This document shows positions 59,869-64,000 of a stretch of 64,000 nucleotides of DNA, in pieces. Each line of letters starts with the position of its first letter. Position 1 is the stretch's first letter. This DNA comes from G965240465 sp965249525 (lineage in GTDB: Bacteria; SAR324; JACQKK01). Below the pieces are notes generated by a model. The model saw nothing but the letters and a program-made list of their open reading frames with translations, was not told the DNA's origin and did no database searches. The stretch spans positions 434,001 through 498,000 of the forward strand of contig OZ252237.1 of NCBI GenBank assembly GCA_965249525.1, in the 5' to 3' direction. The position numbers and the translations under genes were made by a program.

Positions 59869-60219
59869 GGTTCAAGGTATTCGTTGGCATAGCCAGGGAC
59901 ATCCCACAGGCAACCAACCCCCCATCTATGTTCCATGTATAGCAAATAACGGGGGGGGCAATCAAAAAAATCAGCACCAGCCCATGTCCATGGCGGATAT
60001 AAGCCCATCAATTAATTAAATAAAATCAGTTGTTTTGGGGTAAGAATTAAGAAAAACAAATAATATAAGGTAAAAAAATAGTACAATATTTATATTCTAT
60101 CGCCAGTAGAATTTAAATAAAAATTCTAATATTAATTAAAAAATGTGCTACACTATAGAATAGTGCTTAAATCATATGTATGATATTAGCGTAAACTTAA
60201 TTTATAAGAGGAATCCCAT
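59869..60219. other. AT-rich divergent intergenic region
   Basis: This 351-base stretch between tsaB and the first Sel1 gene, which are transcribed apart, is AT-rich in its right part. It should hold both promoters; TACACT near 60151 is a possible -10 for the Sel1 gene, without a good -35. I see no gene or repeat array in it. Confidence 0.5.
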
Positions 60220-60918
60220 ATGAAAAATTTAAGAATAAAAAATATTGAAGAACTAAAAATTCTGTCTAAAAAAGATTTGAACAAGCTAAAACCCCAAGCT
60301 GAACAGGGGGATTTTGTAGCAGAAGTCTTTTTGAAGGCATACTATCAGAAAGAACATGGCTATGAGGGGAAACGAGGTTATGGAGACCCTTTGGCACTCT
60401 CAAAGCACTGCGAGGAAATACCTAGCCTCCTTAACAAAGATGTGGCATTTTATTTGGGGATAGCTCGCTATCTTGGCAAGGGGGTTGAGCAAGACTTTAA
60501 GCAAGCAAGAGATTACTGGGAATTGGCTAAGGAAAAAGGACATATCCATGCTGAATTTGCTTTAACTTTGAGTTTATACTTTGGGAAGGGTATTTCTCCC
60601 AATCGGAGGCAAGCAGTTAAAGAATGGATAATTAAAGACGAACAAGGATATATTCCCGCACAATATTATCTGGCTTGGAATTACTGCCGAGGCTCATTTC
60701 CTGAATCCATCACGCAGGCTTATATATGGGCAAGTGTAGTTGCTGATAAAAAATATGAAGGGGGATGGAGATTAAATAAACAGGAAATCAAATTATGCGA
60801 ACAGGCGGAGGAATTAAGGGAGGAATTGACCCAAAAAATGTCTAACGACCAGATTGATGAAGTGCAAGAACTAGTAGAAGAATTTAAGTCTAAAACTCTC
60901 AAGCATCTGTTGAACTAA
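60220..60918 (+). CDS. Sel1-repeat protein, cytoplasmic, 232 residues
   Basis: Contains Sel1/TPR-like helical repeats, for example YLGIARYLGKGVEQDFKQAR with DYWELAKEKGHIHAEFALTL and LYFGKGISPNRRQAVKEW. Unlike the next two genes it has no signal peptide and starts with a lysine-rich helix. The C-terminus is a charged coiled coil (EQAEELREELTQKM). Base composition is clearly AT-richer than the neighbouring t6A genes. Sel1 proteins act as scaffolds in protein complexes; partner unknown. AGAGGAA lies before the ATG. Confidence 0.82.
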   Translation: MKNLRIKNIEELKILSKKDLNKLKPQAEQGDFVAEVFLKAYYQKEHGYEGKRGYGDPLALSKHCEEIPSLLNKDVAFYLGIARYLGKGVEQDFKQARDYWELAKEKGHIHAEFALTLSLYFGKGISPNRRQAVKEWIIKDEQGYIPAQYYLAWNYCRGSFPESITQAYIWASVVADKKYEGGWRLNKQEIKLCEQAEELREELTQKMSNDQIDEVQELVEEFKSKTLKHLLN

Positions 60919-60929
60919 AATAAAAGCCT

Positions 60930-60958
60930 TTGCACAGGCTGAAAAAGTGCGGTAGGCT
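60930..60958 (+). promoter_or_regulatory. conserved Sel1 promoter module A
   Basis: TTGCAC, 17-base spacer, TAGGCT. The block GCACAGGCT-A-rich-GTGC-GGTAGGCTGT recurs at 61995 and 63948, each time near a Sel1 gene or the window edge. The -35 lies in the loop of a small AGCCT/AGGCT hairpin. Confidence 0.6.
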
Positions 60959-60998
60959 GTCCAGGTCAACACAGATTTTTTTATAGGAGGGTTACTGT

Positions 60999-61973
60999 AT
61001 GAACCATTTTAGAACAGGGGCAGTGGTGCTGCTGGCGGTGTTGCTGCTGGCAGGCGGGGGTACAGCCATGGCACAGACGCTGAAGGAACTGCAAAAAGTT
61101 GCTGCCAAAGGGGATGTTGAGGCGCAAGCTACTCTGGCTGTACGCTATGCCGATGGTAATGGTGTTGCTCAAAACGATAAGCAGGCGGTGAAGTGGTGGA
61201 AAAAAGCTGCGAAGCAGGGACATGTTGAGGCGCAATATAATCTAAGTATGAGCTATGCTGAAGGTAAGGGTGTTCGCAAAAACTATACTCGGGAGAGGAA
61301 GTGGCTCGCACTGGCTGCGGAACAGGGGCATGTTGAGGCACAATATAAGCAGGGGATGGGCTATAGAGGCGAGCTTGCGGTGAAGTGGTATACACTGGCT
61401 GCGGAACAGGGACATATCGGGGCACAATATCGCCTAGGTAACCTCTATAACTATGCCCTGCAAGGTATTGACCAAGATCATCAGCAGGCGGCGAAGTGGT
61501 ACACACTGGCTGCGGAACAAGGACATGTTGAGGCACAGTATCGTCTGGGTTTGATCTATGGTATAGGCAAAAAAGGTATTCCCCAAGACTATCAGCAGGA
61601 GGCGAAGTGGTACACACTGGCTGCGAAACAGGGACATGCAGGGGCACAAGATCTTCTGGGTTCTAATTACTACGTTGGCCATGGTGTTCCCAAGAATTAT
61701 AAGCAAGCGGTCAAGTGGTGGAGGAAAGCTGCGGAACAGGGAGACGCCAGTGCTCAGACTTCTCTAGCACGGCGCTTTAAGTATGGCGAGGGTGTTCCCC
61801 AAGATTATGTGCTGGCTCATATGTGGGCAAATTTGGCTGCTGCCCAAGAGCATGAAAAGGCAGTGAAATTAAGAGCTGAATTGACCAGCAAAATGCGTCC
61901 CAGTCAGCTGAAAAAAGCACAAAAGCTGGCGGGGGAGTGTGCTGCCAAGGAATATAAGAACTGCGGTTACTAA
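60999..61973 (+). CDS. secreted Sel1-repeat protein, 324 residues
   Basis: Signal peptide TGAVVLLAVLLLAGGGTAMA with cleavage before QTLKEL, so periplasmic. The mature part is a row of about eight Sel1 repeats of 36 residues with the pattern AxxWYTLAAEQGHVEAQYRLG and YxxGKGxxQDYQQA, several almost identical to each other. The last repeat is followed by AHMWANLAAAQEHEKAVKLR, the usual closing of such proteins. AGGAGG precedes the ATG. Role probably as a periplasmic scaffold; ligand unknown. Confidence 0.88.
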   Translation: MNHFRTGAVVLLAVLLLAGGGTAMAQTLKELQKVAAKGDVEAQATLAVRYADGNGVAQNDKQAVKWWKKAAKQGHVEAQYNLSMSYAEGKGVRKNYTRERKWLALAAEQGHVEAQYKQGMGYRGELAVKWYTLAAEQGHIGAQYRLGNLYNYALQGIDQDHQQAAKWYTLAAEQGHVEAQYRLGLIYGIGKKGIPQDYQQEAKWYTLAAKQGHAGAQDLLGSNYYVGHGVPKNYKQAVKWWRKAAEQGDASAQTSLARRFKYGEGVPQDYVLAHMWANLAAAQEHEKAVKLRAELTSKMRPSQLKKAQKLAGECAAKEYKNCGY

Positions 61974-61994
61974 AAAATAGCACCATAAAAGCCA

Positions 61995-62023
61995 TAGCGC
62001 AGGTGGGGAAAGTGCGATAGACT
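61995..62023 (+). promoter_or_regulatory. conserved Sel1 promoter module B
   Basis: TAGCGC, 17-base spacer, TAGACT, aligned with module A over GCRCAGGY...GAAARGTGCGRTAGRCT. It precedes the third Sel1 gene. Confidence 0.5.
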
Positions 62024-62064
62024 GGTACCTAGTTGGTACAGGATTTTTTTCACAGGAGGGTTGT

Positions 62065-62514
62065 GTGAAATTTTTTAGAACAGGGGTGCTGTTATTGGTA
62101 GTGCTGCTGGCAGGCGGAGGCACAGCCACAGCGCAGACGCTGAAGTGGCTGAAAGAGTCTGCTGCCAAGGGGAATCCTAGTGCGCAATACAAACTGGGCG
62201 TCCGTTATGACCGCGGCTTGGATGTTGACCAAGACCATGAAAGAGCAGCCAGGTGGTGGAAACTGGCTGCCAGACAGGGACATGCCGAGGCGCAATTTCA
62301 TCTGGGATGGAGCTACGCCATTGGCAAGGGTGTTCCTCAGGATTTTGTGTTCGCTCACATGTGGATAGATGTAGCCGCCTCCCAAGGGGTGAGACAGGCA
62401 AAGCAAGCCCTGCGTGCCTTGGAGGGCGGCAAAAGATTGAGTCCCTCCACGCTTGCCAGGGCGCAAGAACTGGCGCAGCAATGTGTCGCTCGGGGATACC
62501 GCAACTGCGGCTAA
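62065..62514 (+). CDS. secreted Sel1-repeat protein, 149 residues
   Basis: Short paralogue of the previous gene: GTG start, signal peptide TGVLLLVVLLAGGGTATAQ, two full Sel1 repeats (ESAAKGNPSAQYKLGVRYDR, then AARQGHAEAQFHLGWSYAIG) and the same FVFAHMWIDVAASQG closing and cysteine-rich end (CVARGYRNCG). AGGAGG lies upstream. Its 3' end overlaps the tsaE 3' end by four bases (convergent). Confidence 0.87.
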   Translation: MKFFRTGVLLLVVLLAGGGTATAQTLKWLKESAAKGNPSAQYKLGVRYDRGLDVDQDHERAARWWKLAARQGHAEAQFHLGWSYAIGKGVPQDFVFAHMWIDVAASQGVRQAKQALRALEGGKRLSPSTLARAQELAQQCVARGYRNCG

Positions 62515-63098
62515 AGGATAGTAGAAATTCGGCTGGGGGATGCACGCACTGAGCGTGCCTCAGGGCAGGATGGGAGTTCTGCCAGGCTGCGCAGCAACGG
62601 GACAAAGGGCGGACTGCCCCAAAAGGACAGCGTTCTTTGTTGGTTGTACTGCGCATGGTCGTGCGCATGATGGGGTGCTTGCAGGCGTATCCACAGGCAT
62701 TCTTGGGGGTTGAGGTAGTCAGTGACGGGCTGAGGCCATTCTATTAGGGTGGGTCCGTGGGGGTTGCGCCAGTCGCTGCTGTCTAGGTTGAGCAGATCTT
62801 GGGAGTCAGCTAGACGAAAGAAGTCTGCATGATAGACGGTCTTTTCTGACGGGTAGACATTCACCAATGTGTAGCTGGGGGAGGTGACCAGCTGGGGGTC
62901 AATGCCCAAGCCTTGGCAGAGCTTTTTGCAGAGAGTGGTTTTTCCGCAGGCCATAGCGCCTTCCAGCAGCACCACGGGGCTGCCAGCGACAGCCTGCAAA
63001 CCCTTGCCCAGTTGCAGTCCCAAGCACTGCGTCGCTTTGAGTGAGGGCAATTGCAGCACAAGATCAGGAGGGCGTGCCAGCACGCTTGCAAATGACAT
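62511..63098 (-). CDS. tsaE: tRNA threonylcarbamoyladenosine ATPase TsaE
   Basis: ATPase that resets the TsaBD enzyme in t6A synthesis. P-loop LLEGAMACGKTTLCKKL; the glycine before GKT is cysteine here. Further marks are LVTSPSYTLVNVY, YHADFFRL and LIEWP, as in TsaE. The C-terminal 40 residues (about 155-195) are extra. The ATG at 63098 is chosen over a GTG three codons earlier. It lies 28 bases after tsaC on the same strand. Confidence 0.92.
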   Translation of the reverse strand: MSFASVLARPPDLVLQLPSLKATQCLGLQLGKGLQAVAGSPVVLLEGAMACGKTTLCKKLCQGLGIDPQLVTSPSYTLVNVYPSEKTVYHADFFRLADSQDLLNLDSSDWRNPHGPTLIEWPQPVTDYLNPQECLWIRLQAPHHAHDHAQYNQQRTLSFWGSPPFVPLLRSLAELPSCPEARSVRASPSRISTIL

Positions 63099-63126
63099 AG
63101 ACAACACACCTCAAATGGTAGAACAG

Positions 63127-63855
63127 CTATCCAACACTATGCCAGATGGCATCCAGCGCTTCAGCAGCCACGCCCCCAGGTCGCAGCAGCTGCCAGTTCT
63201 CCTGACTAACATCCACCACTGTGGAAGGTGGCACTGGGGTGGAAGCTGGAGTCGTCTGGGCTGCCTGTGAAGCATGAGAGGCAATCCAAGCTGGTGAGAG
63301 TGCCTGCTGCACCGCTTCGGCTTGATACAACGGGGGCTGACCACTGCGGTTGGCACTGCTGCCGATGATGGGCGCACCTGCCAAGGCAATCAAGGCACAC
63401 ACCACCGGGTGCCAACTGCATCGCATGGCAATTTTTCCCTGCGCGCTCACCAAATGACCAGGCGCCCGACCAGAAGCCGCAAATACCAAGGTTAGCGCCC
63501 CCTCCGACTGCCGCCAGAAATGCTGTATCAAGGCTCGCACGCGGCAAGACAAGGGCTGCGCCCACTCGGCTGCGCGCTCAGGGGTGTCTATCAAGGTCAG
63601 CAGCGGCTTGTCCCGTTGGCGCCCCTTCAGCCGATACACTCCCTCGGCAGCCTCCGCCAATAAAGCATGACCCCCCAAGCCGTAGCAGGTCTCGGTGGCA
63701 AATGCCCCCACCTCTCCCCGCCTTAAACTCTCCCCCAGCCAGCCAGCACTGGCTGCATCCCAAGGCCAGTCCAGCTGTCTGGCGCAATGCCTGTTGGGGG
63801 AATGCCTGTTGGGGGAATGCCCGTGGGGGGGCTGCGTGCCTAAGGGCTGCTTCAT
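63127..63855 (-). CDS. tsaC: L-threonylcarbamoyladenylate synthase TsaC/Sua5
   Basis: First enzyme of t6A synthesis; makes threonylcarbamoyl-AMP from threonine, bicarbonate and ATP. Marks are FATETCYGLGGHA (PTET-like), YRLKGRQRDKPL, IIGSSANRSGQPP and PSTVVD with LLRPGG. The 242-residue length is between TsaC (190) and Sua5 (340); I see no full Sua5 C-terminal domain. Near the start a 15-bp tandem repeat (about 63780-63822) encodes HSPNRHSPNRH. The ATG at 63855 is 3 bases from no other gene. Confidence 0.92.
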   Translation of the reverse strand: MKQPLGTQPPHGHSPNRHSPNRHCARQLDWPWDAASAGWLGESLRRGEVGAFATETCYGLGGHALLAEAAEGVYRLKGRQRDKPLLTLIDTPERAAEWAQPLSCRVRALIQHFWRQSEGALTLVFAASGRAPGHLVSAQGKIAMRCSWHPVVCALIALAGAPIIGSSANRSGQPPLYQAEAVQQALSPAWIASHASQAAQTTPASTPVPPSTVVDVSQENWQLLRPGGVAAEALDAIWHSVG

Positions 63856-63947
63856 GTCATCTCCACCATCTCATGGGTCTGCTGCCATCTGTACCAAAAA
63901 CTTATGCTAGCAAATAGCGCAGCCAGCATCAAAAATATTAGAAACTT

Positions 63948-63977
63948 TTGCACAGGCTAAGAAAAATGCTGTATGCT
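63948..63977 (+). promoter_or_regulatory. conserved Sel1 promoter module C at the window edge
   Basis: TTGCAC, 18-base spacer, TATGCT, sharing TTTGCACAGGCT and GCTGT with module A. No gene follows before the window ends, so a further Sel1 gene probably begins just past 64000. Confidence 0.5.
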
Positions 63978-64000
63978 GTCACCAGTCCATGCAATATTTC

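Overview
This window comes from a Gram-negative bacterium of uncertain phylum, with roughly balanced base composition. The envelope genes point to a double membrane: MlaE and MlaD homologues, two lipoproteins, an AmpD-like amidase and three proteins that look like outer-membrane barrels. A selenocysteine elongation factor (SelB, 5.2-7.2 kb) and a SelW-type protein with an in-frame TGA (54.75 kb) show that the organism inserts selenocysteine. The zinc-binding forms of S14, S4 and L36, the secY-adk-infA order and a MetRS of the form common in Actinobacteria argue against an ordinary enteric-type gammaproteobacterium. The MCE protein with a long C-terminal domain resembles forms from deltaproteobacteria-like lineages. 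I could not fix the phylum from sequence alone.

Layout. From 0 to 12 kb: metG (cut by the left edge), an orphan barrel protein, a MATE exporter, a cyclase-family hydrolase, selB, a bactofilin, parB without an adjacent parA, a TPR lipoprotein and gyrA. From 12 to 22 kb: two more barrel-like proteins, two RNA methyltransferases, hemB, a SAM-cleaving DUF62 enzyme, an acetyltransferase, a TatD nuclease, pyruvate kinase and a higBA toxin-antitoxin pair. From 22 to 28.5 kb: a DUF721 protein, MlaD, MlaE, a large unknown membrane protein and a HEPN-motif protein.

From 28.7 to 50.5 kb lies one long ribosomal supercluster on the plus strand (str, S10, spc and alpha blocks; rpsL to rplQ). It has two notable departures. 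The L3 gene (rplC) is missing from its place between rpsJ and rplD. A two-gene unit, a Panacea-domain protein plus a small membrane protein with its own promoter and terminator, sits between rplB and rpsS; it looks like a toxin-antitoxin insertion. Several ribosomal proteins (L22, S5, L30, S17, L17) carry extra low-complexity tails.

From 50.5 to 64 kb: a possible decayed IS1-like element, a DNA methyltransferase fused to a GIY-YIG-type domain behind an HD phosphohydrolase, the selenoprotein gene, an RCC1-repeat lipoprotein, an AmpD-like amidase, tRNA-Val(CAC), and the four bacterial t6A genes tsaB-tsaD and tsaC-tsaE, separated by three Sel1-repeat genes. A fourth Sel1 gene may start just past the right edge, because the promoter module shared by two of the three recurs there.

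A striking trait of the whole window is that many intergenic gaps hold their own private tandem repeat, usually with an 11-15 bp unit in 3-8 copies. Similar expansions run into coding sequence as short peptide repeats. I saw no CRISPR array, rRNA or intact transposase.
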